From the NCBI GenBank assembly GCA_021295955.1, contig JAGWBJ010000014.1, positions 1 to 64,000 on the forward strand: a stretch of DNA of 64,000 bases. The letters run 5' to 3'. The position numbers and the translations under genes were made by a program. The notes beneath the pieces are model-generated. The model was not told where the DNA came from. It searched no databases and saw nothing but the letters and a program-made list of their open reading frames with translations. This document shows positions 1 to 8,309 of the stretch, piece after piece (position 1 is the first letter of the stretch; every line of letters starts with the position of its first letter). The DNA is from Dehalococcoidia bacterium (GTDB lineage: Bacteria > Chloroflexota > Dehalococcoidia > Lucifugimonadales > JAGWBF01).

Positions 1-519
1 ATGCCCCCGGACGCCGTCATCTCCGACGACTCCATCACCTCCCGGGACGCCATCCACGGCGCCATGGAGTTCAGCGAGGCCGGCAGCGTCCACAGCGAGC
101 GCGGCGGCGCCATCGGATGGGGCATGGGCAGCACCCTGGGCATAAAGCTGGCCCACCCGGACCGCCCGGTGGTGGGCATCCTGGGGGACGGCAGCGCGAT
201 GATGACGGTCCAGGGGCTGTGGACGGCGGCCAACTCCAACATCCCCGTGGTCTACGTCATATGCAACAACCGCTCCTACCGCATCCTGAAGCTGAACATG
301 GACCGGTACAAGACCCACATCCTGGGCGAGGAGGACGCATCCAGCCGGTACATCGCCATGGACTTTCCCATTCCCCTGGACATGGCGGCCATCGCCAACG
401 CCATGGGGGTGCGGGGCCGCACCATCGAGGACCCGGCGGAGATCGGGCCGGCCCTGGCCGAGGCCCTGGCTTCTGGCAAGCCCGCGCTGCTGGACGTGAT
501 CATAGACGGCAGCCTGTAG
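1..519 (+). CDS. Thiamine-pyrophosphate-dependent decarboxylase/acetolactate synthase-like, 3' part
   Basis: This is the C-terminal TPP-binding domain of a ThDP enzyme of the benzoylformate decarboxylase/acetolactate synthase superfamily; the 5' end lies outside the window. The GDG-(about 25)-NN cofactor motif is present: GDGSAMM near residue 54, ending in the CNNRSYRIL segment. It aligns throughout with the last third of the full-length paralog at 53480-55153 (shared stretches such as ICNNR.YRIL, MDFP.PLD, IDGS near the end). The ATG at base 1 falls inside the homologous domain, so it is probably an internal Met and not the start. Substrate is unknown; such enzymes decarboxylate 2-oxo acids or condense them. 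It ends at a TAG, convergent with the amidase downstream. Confidence 0.85.
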   Translation: MPPDAVISDDSITSRDAIHGAMEFSEAGSVHSERGGAIGWGMGSTLGIKLAHPDRPVVGILGDGSAMMTVQGLWTAANSNIPVVYVICNNRSYRILKLNMDRYKTHILGEEDASSRYIAMDFPIPLDMAAIANAMGVRGRTIEDPAEIGPALAEALASGKPALLDVIIDGSL

Positions 520-594
520 GGATGCCCCCCGCCCCGCGCGGGCAGAGTAACCCCACCGGTTGGTGGACAGCCAGCGGACATACTCGGGTCTAGC

Positions 595-2007
595 TCACGC
601 CTCCCGGGGCCGCTCCCTATGCCAGGACGTCGCCTGCTCATAGGCGTGGGCCACCCTGAGCACCGTGGCTTCGTCGAAGGCCCGACCCCCGATCTGCAGC
701 CCGATGGGGAGCCCGGCGGAGTCGAACCCGCAGGGGACGGAGACGGCCGGGACGTTGGACAGGTTGAAGATGCGGCGCACCAGGTAGGGCTGCTCGCTGA
801 CCGCCATCTCCTTGCTGGTTATCACCACGTCGTCCCTTATCAGGGGGGCGGTCTTGCCGTAGGTGGGGGACACCAGGACGTCGTACCGCTCCATGGACTC
901 CATCAGGTTGCGGCGGACCATGCTCCTCAGCTTCTGGGCCTTGTAGTAGGCCTGGGCCGGCATCAGGCTCCCCAGCAGGAGCAGCATCCTGGCCTCGTGC
1001 CCGTAGTCCTGGGGCCTCTCCCGCACCCACTCGCGTTGGTCGAAGGAGGGCTCCACGGCCATGATGATCCTGGAGATGGCGCCCGCGTCCGCGGCCAGGG
1101 GCATGGAGAACTCCTCCACCGAGGCGCCCAGCTCTCCCAGGACGGAGGCCGCCTTCAGTATCGCCGCCTTCACCTCCGGGTCCGTGAGGTGGCGGTCGTC
1201 CATCTGGTCCGTCACCACGCCCACGCGGGCGCCCTTGAGGTCTCCGCCCAGGGCCGCCCGGTAGTCGGGCACGGGCGCGTCCCAGGTGTACGGGTCCCGG
1301 GGGTCGTGGCCGGCGATGGCGCCCAACGTGATGGCGGCGTCCTCGACGGTGCGGGAGATGGGGCCGACGGTGTCCATGGACCAGACTCCCCGCATGAGGC
1401 CGTAGCGGCTGACCCGGCCCAGGCTGGGCCTGAGGCCCACCACGCCGCACCAGCTTGCCGGGCCCCGGATGGAGCCGCCCGTGTCCTCCCCCAGGGAGGT
1501 GGCGCACATGAACGTGCCCACCGCCGCCGCGGAGCCGCCGCTGGAGCCGCCGGTGAACCGGTTGAGGTCCCAGGGGTTCCGGGGGCTGCTGTACCGGTGG
1601 CTGGCGCCGGTTATGGCGAACTCGGTCATGTTGGCCTTGCCCAGCATCACCGCCCCGGCCCTCTTCATGTTCGCTATGGCCGTGGCGTCCTCGTCGGGGA
1701 CCAGGTCGCCCGCTATGAAGGAGCCGCCGGTGGTGCGGATGCCCTTGGACCATAGCTGGTCCTTGACCGCGTAGGGGATGCCGTGCATGGGGCCCCGGTA
1801 CTCGCCCCTGCCGATGGCCTCCTCCGCCTCCCGGGCCGCCCTCAGGGCCTCCTCCCGGGTCACGGTGAGGTAGGCGTTGAACTTGAAGTCCACGGCGTCG
1901 ATGCGGTCCAGGTAGGCCCGGGCCGCCTCCACGGGAGAGACCTCCCGCCGCTCTATCAGCCCCGACAACTCGGATGCGGTGAGCCGGATGATGTCCCCAC
2001 TGTCCAT
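595..2007 (-). CDS. Amidase signature family protein (GatA-like)
   Basis: A 470-residue amidase-signature hydrolase that cleaves an amide bond of an unknown substrate in the cytoplasm. The Ser-cisSer-Lys triad is visible: K82 in the VKDQ segment, the GGSSGGS loop at 153-159, and S179 in DTGGSIRGPAS. I chose the ATG at 2007, preceded by a GGGGAGGAG ribosome site five bases upstream; a longer in-frame reading to 2142 would run into the promoter region of the divergent gene. No GatB or GatC lies nearby and a second amidase is at 45715-47229, so this is more likely a catabolic amidase than the glutamyl-tRNA amidotransferase subunit. Confidence 0.88.
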   Translation of the reverse strand: MDSGDIIRLTASELSGLIERREVSPVEAARAYLDRIDAVDFKFNAYLTVTREEALRAAREAEEAIGRGEYRGPMHGIPYAVKDQLWSKGIRTTGGSFIAGDLVPDEDATAIANMKRAGAVMLGKANMTEFAITGASHRYSSPRNPWDLNRFTGGSSGGSAAAVGTFMCATSLGEDTGGSIRGPASWCGVVGLRPSLGRVSRYGLMRGVWSMDTVGPISRTVEDAAITLGAIAGHDPRDPYTWDAPVPDYRAALGGDLKGARVGVVTDQMDDRHLTDPEVKAAILKAASVLGELGASVEEFSMPLAADAGAISRIIMAVEPSFDQREWVRERPQDYGHEARMLLLLGSLMPAQAYYKAQKLRSMVRRNLMESMERYDVLVSPTYGKTAPLIRDDVVITSKEMAVSEQPYLVRRIFNLSNVPAVSVPCGFDSAGLPIGLQIGGRAFDEATVLRVAHAYEQATSWHRERPREA

Positions 2008-2025
2008 GCCATCTCCTCCCCGCTG

Positions 2026-2034
2026 TGCTAGAAT
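2026..2034 (+). promoter_or_regulatory. Extended -10 promoter for the DUF1800 gene
   Basis: TGCTAGAAT is an extended -10 box (TGn plus TAGAAT) in the 97-bp gap between two divergent genes, 70 bp before the DUF1800 start. No convincing -35 is present, as is usual for extended -10 promoters. Confidence 0.4.
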
Positions 2035-2104
2035 GCCCGCAAGACGCGGGTGGCCGGCGGGCGGTGCTTCCGCCGTCAGTATACACCCGCCCGGGAGGCA
2101 GGCA

Positions 2105-3541
2105 ATGCCCGGCAGCGACATCGCCCGGATGGCCCACCTCATGCGCCGCGCGGGCTTCGGCGCGACCCGGGAGGAACTGGAGCGGTACGCGGCCCGGGGC
2201 TACGAGGTGGTGGTGGAGGAGCTGCTGGACCCGGGAGAGGCGCCCCCTTCCCTGGAGGAAGAGGACGTGGTCCGCAGGTACCACGTGGGCCAGAACAACC
2301 TCCTGCTGCTGGATAGCTGCCAGGCCTACTGGCTGTGCCGGATGATCAACACCCCCAGGCCCCTGCAGGAGAAGATGGCCCTGTTCTGGCACGGCATCTT
2401 CGCCACGGCCTACTTCAAGCTGAACCAGCCCAAGGCGATCCTGAACCAGGTGGAGATGTTCCGCCGGTACGGCATGGGCAGCTTCCAGGACCTGCTGGTC
2501 CGCATCGCCAGGGACCCGGCCATGATCTTCTGGCTGGACAACAAGGACAACCACCGGCACGAGCCCAACGAGAACTTCGGCCGGGAGCTGCTGGAGCTGT
2601 TCTCCATGGGGGTGGGCAACTACTCCGAGGAGGACGTCTTCGAGGCCTCCCGGGCCTTCACCGGCTGGACCATCCGCAACGCCGACCTCCATGCGGCCCG
2701 GGTGGCCAGGGACTCGGTATGGCCCTTCGGCCGCCTGGACTGGCAGTTCCAGTACAAGGAGGAGGACCACGACGCCACGGCGAAGCGGTTCCTGGGCCAC
2801 ACGGGCAGCTTCAACGGGGAGGACATCATCGACCTGGTCTGCCGGCAGGAGGCCACCGCCAGGTTCCTGTGCCGGCACCTGTACAGCTTCTTCGTGGCCG
2901 ACGAGCCCCAGGCGCCGGCCTGGGAGACGGTCCCGCCCCGGGACCCCGGGGCCATTCGGACCATGATGGACGCCTACTTCGACAACGGGTACGAGGTCCG
3001 GTCGGTCCTCCGGGTCATGTTCAACTCCGACTTCTTCAAGGAGGCCGTGTTCCGGAAGGTGAAGAGCCCCACGGAGCTGATCGTGGGGACGGCGCGCATG
3101 GCCGGGGGGCACAGGTTTCCCGGAGTGGAGGACGCCCAGCTTGCGGCCAAGGTCCAGTACATGGGCCAGAGCCTGCTGAACCCTCCCAGCGTGGAGGGGT
3201 GGCACACGGGCCTGGAGTGGGTGTACACCGGCAGCCTGGTGGACCGGGTCAACTTCGCGGTGGAGGAGCTGTCCGCCGAGGACAGGCCCGGGGTGCGGGC
3301 CATGGTCGACAGGGTCGCCGCCGCCGGGACCGCCCTCTCTCCCGAAGAGGTGGTGGACCGGTGCCTGGACCTGATGGGCCCCATCCAGGTGTCCCGGGCG
3401 ACCCGGGAGGAGCTGGTCGGCCACGCCGAGGCCGGGGGCCCCGTCCGTTTCGGCTCCGCTCCCGAGTACGAGGCCTCCGCCCGCCGCGTCAGGGAGGTGC
3501 TGCAGATGATAGTCTCGACACGAGAGTACCAGCTAGCGTGA
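2105..3541 (+). CDS. DUF1800 family protein
   Basis: A 478-residue member of the DUF1800 family (PF08811), a widespread bacterial family of unknown biochemical role, often encoded next to DUF1501 proteins. Family hallmarks are visible: the N-terminal HLMRRAGFGAT segment, FWHGIFAT near residue 98, and NENFGRELLELFSMG near 155 followed by FTGWT. The start at 2105 has GGGAGG six bases upstream. No signal peptide is obvious and no DUF1501 gene is adjacent, which is unusual. The following NHL gene begins 30 bp downstream on the same strand and is probably cotranscribed. Confidence 0.85.
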   Translation: MPGSDIARMAHLMRRAGFGATREELERYAARGYEVVVEELLDPGEAPPSLEEEDVVRRYHVGQNNLLLLDSCQAYWLCRMINTPRPLQEKMALFWHGIFATAYFKLNQPKAILNQVEMFRRYGMGSFQDLLVRIARDPAMIFWLDNKDNHRHEPNENFGRELLELFSMGVGNYSEEDVFEASRAFTGWTIRNADLHAARVARDSVWPFGRLDWQFQYKEEDHDATAKRFLGHTGSFNGEDIIDLVCRQEATARFLCRHLYSFFVADEPQAPAWETVPPRDPGAIRTMMDAYFDNGYEVRSVLRVMFNSDFFKEAVFRKVKSPTELIVGTARMAGGHRFPGVEDAQLAAKVQYMGQSLLNPPSVEGWHTGLEWVYTGSLVDRVNFAVEELSAEDRPGVRAMVDRVAAAGTALSPEEVVDRCLDLMGPIQVSRATREELVGHAEAGGPVRFGSAPEYEASARRVREVLQMIVSTREYQLA

Positions 3542-3571
3542 CGCCAAGAGGCTGTTTGGGGGTTTCACGAC

Positions 3572-4606
3572 ATGAGACCGGCGCCCTCCTACCAGTATAG
3601 CCACACCGTCGGCTTCTTCGGCGGCGGCGAGGGCGGCAGGGGGTTCAACAACCCGGTGGACGTGGCCCTGGGGCGTGACGGCGTCCTGTACGTCGTGAAC
3701 CGGGGGGACACGGACACCGCGGCGAGGCTCCTGGCCAAGCACGTCACCGTGTGCACCGTGGACGAGGAGTACATCGGCAAGTTCGGCACGGGGGGCAGCG
3801 GGGACGGTCACCTGATGTGGCCCGCCGCCATCGCCCTGGACCGGGACGAGAACGTCTACATCTCCGACGAGGCCCTCCAGCGGGTCTCCGTATTCAGCAA
3901 GTCGGGCCAATTCCTGGCCAGGTGGGGCCGCAAGGGGACCGGCCCGGGAGAGTTCGACCGCCCCGCGGGGATCGCCTTCGACCCCGAGGGCAACCTGGTG
4001 GTGGTGGACGGGCTCAACAGCCGGGTGCAGCGTTACACGCCCGAGGGAGGCTACCTGGGAGGCTGGGGACGTCCGGGGGACGGGGACGGGGAGCTCGACA
4101 TGCCCTGGGGCGTCGCGGTGACCGCCGGCGGGGAGGTGTACGTGGCCGACTGGCGCAACGACCGTATCCAGAAGTTCGACGCCGGCGGCAGGCATCTGGC
4201 GACCTGGGGCTGCACGGGAGTGGGCGACGGCCAGTTTCGCAGACCGGCGGGGATGGCCGTCGACGAGGACGGGTACGTATACGTGGCCGACTGGGGCAAC
4301 GAGCGGGTCCAGGTCCTGGGTCCCGACGGAGGGTTCGTGGCCCGGTTCCGGGGGGAGTCGGGCCTGAACAGGTGGGCCCGGGACTACTTCGTCGCCAACC
4401 AGGACGAGCTGGAGGAGCGCCGGAAGGCCGACATGGAGCCCGAGCCCGATACTGACCCATCGTCCCCCGAGTACTTCCGCGAGCAGTCGGCCAGCGTCGA
4501 AAAGCTGTTCTGGGGCCCCACGTCGGTGAAGCTGGACGGGGCAGGCAGGATGTTCGTGGTGGAGAGCGCCCGCTACCGCATTCAGGTGTACCAGCGGCAG
4601 GCATGA
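3572..4606 (+). CDS. NHL-repeat beta-propeller protein
   Basis: A 344-residue protein built of NHL repeats, predicted to fold as a six-bladed beta-propeller used for ligand or protein binding. Repeated blades are recognisable by recurring patterns such as NPVDVALGRDGVLYV, WPAAIALDRDENVYI, RPAGIAFDPEGNLVV, MPWGVAVTAGGEVYV and RPAGMAVDEDGYVYV, each about 45-50 residues apart. A charged insertion (about residues 275-305) precedes the last blade. There is no signal peptide, so it may be cytoplasmic. It follows the DUF1800 gene in the same direction. A second, shorter propeller gene is at 59487-60377. Confidence 0.85.
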   Translation: MRPAPSYQYSHTVGFFGGGEGGRGFNNPVDVALGRDGVLYVVNRGDTDTAARLLAKHVTVCTVDEEYIGKFGTGGSGDGHLMWPAAIALDRDENVYISDEALQRVSVFSKSGQFLARWGRKGTGPGEFDRPAGIAFDPEGNLVVVDGLNSRVQRYTPEGGYLGGWGRPGDGDGELDMPWGVAVTAGGEVYVADWRNDRIQKFDAGGRHLATWGCTGVGDGQFRRPAGMAVDEDGYVYVADWGNERVQVLGPDGGFVARFRGESGLNRWARDYFVANQDELEERRKADMEPEPDTDPSSPEYFREQSASVEKLFWGPTSVKLDGAGRMFVVESARYRIQVYQRQA

Positions 4607-4629
4607 GGTGGCAATGCCTGACTCCGTCT

Positions 4630-4687
4630 CTTCCGCGAAAGCGGAAGCCCAGTATGCCCAGGTGTGGATTCCCGCGTTCGCGGGAAT
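4630..4687. repeat. REP-like double hairpin
   Basis: Two small palindromes about 20 bp apart: CTTCCGCGAAAGCGGAAG at 4630-4647 and ATTCCCGCGTTCGCGGGAAT at 4668-4687. The same two-hairpin arrangement recurs at 27551-27608 and in part at 45520-45690. The gap 4607-4832 otherwise holds no supported gene; short open frames across it only translate the repeat. Confidence 0.75.
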
Positions 4688-4832
4688 GACGGCAGGGCAG
4701 AAGGCCAGGGAAGCAGGTCTCTTGCACCTGTCAGAAGCCCTCAAGAGCCGAATAGGAGTTGACGGTATGCGCTGGTCCGTACCGTCATGGTGCCACCCAG
4801 GAACGCAGAGCCACCGATAGGGAGGTTGGATC

Positions 4833-5858
4833 ATGGCAACCAAGGAACTACGCGACCGTGTTGACGCCCAGTGGCGCGATCAGGCTTCGGCATGGGGCCA
4901 GGAAAACCACGACCGGGAGCGCAAGCTGATTTACGACTACCTGGAGCAGGATGAGAACATCATGGGGCTGGTGGGCTGCACCTGGGGGCCCGCGTCGGCA
5001 TTCCACGAGGGCGCGGGGCTTATGCTGCGGCAGCAACGGGTCAAGGGCGTGGCCGTCGCCACCAACCGCAGCGTCCACCTGGTCGCCCGCAAGGGCTTCA
5101 ACAAACTAGTGACTCAGATATCATTGCCCAGTATCACGGCAGTGGAACAGGCCGGCGGAATAGTGACCGTGGACGGCGACGGTATCCACAATTGGGCCGG
5201 GATGGCCCAGGACGACCCTTTCCAAATTCGGGATGTTGGCGGCGACCGGGGAGCCCCCTTCGCCGAACTGGTGCAGCGGCTCCAAACCGGGCCTCCCACA
5301 ACCGTCTCTCCGCCCTCCGCCGGTCAATACTTGGGAACGAGCAAGGCCCAACGCATCGACGCTCAGTGGCAGGAGCATTCCCCGATGCGCGGCCGAACGA
5401 ACCGGGGCATTCTTGCAGGCCTGCTGGGCAGCCTCTCGGGCGACAATCTCAAGAAGTACGACGGCGAACGCCAGAAGCTCCACGAGGTCCTCGATGAGGA
5501 CGAGAATATTGAGTTCTGGCTGGGCGGCCGCTGGGGTTTGCCCGGCGATTTCGAATCCTACCACACGATGAACCCTGGGTCAGGCCACGACGGCATCGCC
5601 GTCGCCACCGACCGTCGCGTCCTTCTGTTGGGGAGTGGCCTCCTCGGCTCCAAGGAGGTAGAACTTCCCTACGACCGCATCGATGGCGTGGACTACAACG
5701 ACGGGATGATCTCCTCCGGCATCGAGTTCCAGGGCAGCACAATCGAGACCTACAGCTTCTACTTTGACCACAACAACAAAGCCAACGTCAAAGGCCAGGC
5801 CCGCCGTCTTGCAGATTGCGTCCGTCGGCATCTGGTCACACCCCCCACCGCGGACTAG
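4833..5858 (+). CDS. Protein with two PH-like domains
   Basis: A 341-residue protein of unknown role containing an internal duplication. The two halves (about residues 25-135 and 190-325) share a pattern: a polar helix with a YDYLEQDENI / HEVLDEDENI motif, a GxxWG turn, then GVAVATNRSVHLVARKG / GIAVATDRRVLLLGSG followed by ISLPSITAVE / VELPYDRIDGVDY. This resembles bacterial PH domains (YokE-like, bPH family). The start has GGGAGG seven bases upstream. Base composition is slightly lower in GC than its neighbours. Function and ligand cannot be inferred. Confidence 0.7.
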   Translation: MATKELRDRVDAQWRDQASAWGQENHDRERKLIYDYLEQDENIMGLVGCTWGPASAFHEGAGLMLRQQRVKGVAVATNRSVHLVARKGFNKLVTQISLPSITAVEQAGGIVTVDGDGIHNWAGMAQDDPFQIRDVGGDRGAPFAELVQRLQTGPPTTVSPPSAGQYLGTSKAQRIDAQWQEHSPMRGRTNRGILAGLLGSLSGDNLKKYDGERQKLHEVLDEDENIEFWLGGRWGLPGDFESYHTMNPGSGHDGIAVATDRRVLLLGSGLLGSKEVELPYDRIDGVDYNDGMISSGIEFQGSTIETYSFYFDHNNKANVKGQARRLADCVRRHLVTPPTAD

Positions 5859-5924
5859 GGCACCAAGCCGATTCATACCCTGGATGAGACTGTACTCACC
5901 AATGGGGGCTAAGGTCGGGCGGGC

Positions 5925-6803
5925 CTAGCCGGCCGTCCCGGGGAGGCCGGCAGCCTCGAGGACCCGGGACACGGAGTGGCTGCGGTTGATGGTGTAGAAG
6001 TGAATGCCGTCGACGCCGGCCCGCCAAAGCTCCTCCACCTGCCGGGCGGCGTACTCGATCCCCAACTCCCGGGCGCCGTCGTCGTCGTCCACGTACTTCT
6101 CCAGCTCCCGGTCCAACGCCGGGGGGATGCTGGCCCCGCACAGGGAGGCGAACCGGCGTATCTGGGCCGTGGCCAGGACGGGCAGGATGCCCGCCAGGAC
6201 GGGTACCCGGATGCCGACGCCCCTGGCCCGGTCCATGAAGTCGAAGAAGTCCCGGTTGTCGAAGAAGAGCTGGGTGATCAGGTAGTCGGCGCCGGCGTCC
6301 ACCTTCTCCCTCAGGTGGACCATGTCGGAGGCGGCGTCCACGGACTCGGGATGGAGCTCGGGGAAGCAGGCGGCGCCCACGCCGAAGTCGAAGTTCCGGC
6401 GTATGTGGGTGATGACCTCCGAGGCGTACCGGAACCCCCCCTCCACGGGCACGAAGACACCCTGGCCGCGGGGCGGGTCGCCCCGGAGGGCCAGGACGTT
6501 GTCGACGCCCAGCTCCTCCAGGCGTTCGAGCACGTCGTGGACGTCCTCGCGGGTCTGCGCCACGCACGTGACGTGGGCCATGGTCTCCAGGCCGACCTCG
6601 GCCTTGATGCGGGAGACCAGGTCCACGGTCTCGTTGCGGGTGCTCCCGCCGGCCCCGTAAGTTACGGACACGAAGTCGGGCCGGTGGGAGCTGAGGCGGC
6701 GGATGGCCCTGAACAGGGACTCGACGCCCTGGTCGGTCTTGGGCGCAAAGAATTCGAAGGAGATGGTGCGCCTGCCGGTGGCCAGTACGTCGCGTATCTT
6801 CAT
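5925..6803 (-). CDS. metF: Methylenetetrahydrofolate reductase
   Basis: A 292-residue MetF-type flavoprotein that reduces 5,10-methylene-tetrahydrofolate to 5-methyl-tetrahydrofolate, feeding methionine synthesis or the methyl branch of one-carbon metabolism. Visible family features are SFEFFAPKT at the N-terminus, SVTYGAGGS near residue 48, AHVTC near 77, ALRGDPP near 104, and GADYLITQLFFD near 171 with the FAD/folate-binding barrel. Length matches bacterial MetF. The final gene symbol rests on family recognition; no other folate gene is nearby. Confidence 0.93.
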   Translation of the reverse strand: MKIRDVLATGRRTISFEFFAPKTDQGVESLFRAIRRLSSHRPDFVSVTYGAGGSTRNETVDLVSRIKAEVGLETMAHVTCVAQTREDVHDVLERLEELGVDNVLALRGDPPRGQGVFVPVEGGFRYASEVITHIRRNFDFGVGAACFPELHPESVDAASDMVHLREKVDAGADYLITQLFFDNRDFFDFMDRARGVGIRVPVLAGILPVLATAQIRRFASLCGASIPPALDRELEKYVDDDDGARELGIEYAARQVEELWRAGVDGIHFYTINRSHSVSRVLEAAGLPGTAG

Positions 6804-6833
6804 GGGACGTCGCCCCCGGGGGACGACGTGAAC

Positions 6834-6839
6834 AGTATA
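6834..6839 (-). promoter_or_regulatory. -10 box for metF
   Basis: On the minus strand this reads TATACT, about 30 bp before the metF start, in an otherwise very GC-rich gap. No clear -35 partner. Confidence 0.35.
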
Positions 6840-6934
6840 CCAGAGGGCCCAGCGGGGGGCTGCCGGGGAGCATGGACCGACGCCCGGCGCTGCGGTCCGT
6901 TGCGATTGACACAGCCGTCATAGTATCCTTTTGG

Positions 6935-6997
6935 ATGGGCAGCATGGGGGGTTGCATGGACAGCATGGGGGGTTGGATGGGCAGCATGGGCGGCCGG
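6935..6997. repeat. 21-bp direct repeat, three copies
   Basis: Three head-to-tail 21-bp units at 6935-6955, 6956-6976 and 6977-6997, each beginning ATGGGCAGCATGGG or a one-base variant. They lie in the gap upstream of the Rieske gene. An open frame runs through the repeat into that gene, but the repeat-encoded residues are low-complexity and I do not take them as protein. Confidence 0.8.
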
Positions 6998-7056
6998 GCG
7001 TCTCACCCGCACCCGGAGCCCGTACGGAAAGGACGAGCCGGAGAACGGCGCGACCC

Positions 7057-7377
7057 GTGAGACAAGGATACGTAAGAGTAGCATCTCTCCAGGAGGTCTC
7101 CCCGGGAGAGACCGTGAGGGTCACTCCCAGGCGGGGCGAGCACGTCCTATTGTGCAACGTGGGCGGAAGCATCTACGCCGTGCGGGACATGTGCACCCAC
7201 GACGGCGGGATCCTGGGGTTCGGCGACCTGAAGGAAGAGGTCATCGAGTGCCCTCGCCACGGGGCCAAGTTCGACGTGACCACGGGCAAGGCGGTGGCCC
7301 CACCCGCGACGGCGCCCATCAGGACCTACCCGGTACGGGTCCAGGACGGTCAGATCGAGGTGGACCTGGATGCCTGA
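7057..7377 (+). CDS. Rieske [2Fe-2S] ferredoxin
   Basis: A 106-residue single-domain Rieske protein, a soluble electron carrier of the type feeding non-heme oxygenases. Cluster ligands are clear: C46-T-H48 and C65-P-R-H68. I placed the start at the GTG at 7057, just before the domain (RQGYVRVASLQEV); an upstream reading to 6931 would include the 21-bp repeats. The ribosome site is weak, so the start is uncertain. No oxygenase is adjacent. The TPR gene follows 74 bp downstream on the same strand. Confidence 0.85.
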   Translation: MRQGYVRVASLQEVSPGETVRVTPRRGEHVLLCNVGGSIYAVRDMCTHDGGILGFGDLKEEVIECPRHGAKFDVTTGKAVAPPATAPIRTYPVRVQDGQIEVDLDA

Positions 7378-7451
7378 GGCCGTACCTAAGGCAGAACGGC
7401 GCCCTCCTCCGCAGTCGTAACGAACGCCATCAAGTCCGGGAGGGACATTGG

Positions 7452-8282
7452 ATGATCAAGTGCCCCTCGTGTGAGGCCGAGAACTCCGACGCCGCGAAGG
7501 CATGCTTCCTGTGCGGCCAACGGCTCAAGAAGCCGGGGCTGCTGAAGCGGATGTTCGGCGGGGGCGGCTCCAAGGGGGCGCCTCCCGAGGCCGGACTGGG
7601 GTACGAGGTCGACCTCTCCCTTCCCGAAACCAGCGACACGTCAGGTCAGGCTCCACGGTCAGAGGACAGCGGCAGGGAGCCGGTCCGGGAAAAGGGCGCG
7701 GCCGAGCCCGCGACGCCGGAGCAGCGCCTCGCCCGCGCCCGGGCCCTGAAGGACGAGGGAAGGGACCTTCTGAACAGGGGCGACTACCGTGGCGCCCTGG
7801 ACGCCTGCAACGCGGCCATCGAGCTGGACCCCACCTTCGCCGACGCCTACTACAACCGGGGCCTGGCCTACCTGAACATGGCCATCTACGACCGGACGCT
7901 GGAGGACATGGACGCGGCCCTCCGGTTGAATCCCGCCGACGCCGACGCCCACCTGAACAAGGGCATGGTCTACCTGATGACGGAGCAGCCCCACCTGGCC
8001 CAGGCCAGCTACGAGGAGGCGCTAAGGCTGGACCCCCAGAGCGCCGACGGCTACGTGGGGCGGGGCGCGGCCCGGTTCGACATGGGCCAGCTCGAGGGCT
8101 CGATAGACGACTTCGACCAGGCCATCCGGCTGGCCCCCGACCTGGGGTTCGCCTACAACAACCGAGCGGTGAGCTACGTACGCCTGGGGCGGTACGACGA
8201 GGCCCAGGCCGACATAGACCGGGCACAGCAGCTGGGAGTATACCCCACCGAGGCCATCGAAGAGCTCGGGAGCCGGCGCTAG
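7452..8282 (+). CDS. Zinc-ribbon and TPR-repeat protein
   Basis: A 276-residue protein with an N-terminal zinc ribbon (C4-x2-C7 and C18-x2-C21), a low-complexity linker (about 30-95), and about five tetratricopeptide repeats from residue 100 to the end (for example ALDACNAAIELDPTFADAYYNRGLAYL and ASYEEALRLDPQSADGYVGRG). TPRs mediate protein-protein contacts; the partner is unknown. The ATG at 7452 has GGGAGGG seven bases upstream, and the zinc ribbon starts immediately, which supports this start. It is followed 27 bp downstream by the alpha/beta hydrolase. Confidence 0.85.
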   Translation: MIKCPSCEAENSDAAKACFLCGQRLKKPGLLKRMFGGGGSKGAPPEAGLGYEVDLSLPETSDTSGQAPRSEDSGREPVREKGAAEPATPEQRLARARALKDEGRDLLNRGDYRGALDACNAAIELDPTFADAYYNRGLAYLNMAIYDRTLEDMDAALRLNPADADAHLNKGMVYLMTEQPHLAQASYEEALRLDPQSADGYVGRGAARFDMGQLEGSIDDFDQAIRLAPDLGFAYNNRAVSYVRLGRYDEAQADIDRAQQLGVYPTEAIEELGSRR

Positions 8283-8309
8283 CCAAGTTGCGAGAGGAGG
8301 GCCCCTGAC

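Noticed and set aside
638-3424. A 928-codon open frame on the minus strand
   Set aside because: It lies across the amidase and the DUF1800 gene, is Arg/Gly/Pro-rich and has no family resemblance; such frames are common in high-GC DNA.
6906-6926. TTGACA-based promoter before the Rieske gene
   Set aside because: TTGACA at 6906-6911 is consensus, but no -10 box lies at 16-18 bp; the nearest TAGTAT is only 9 bp away.
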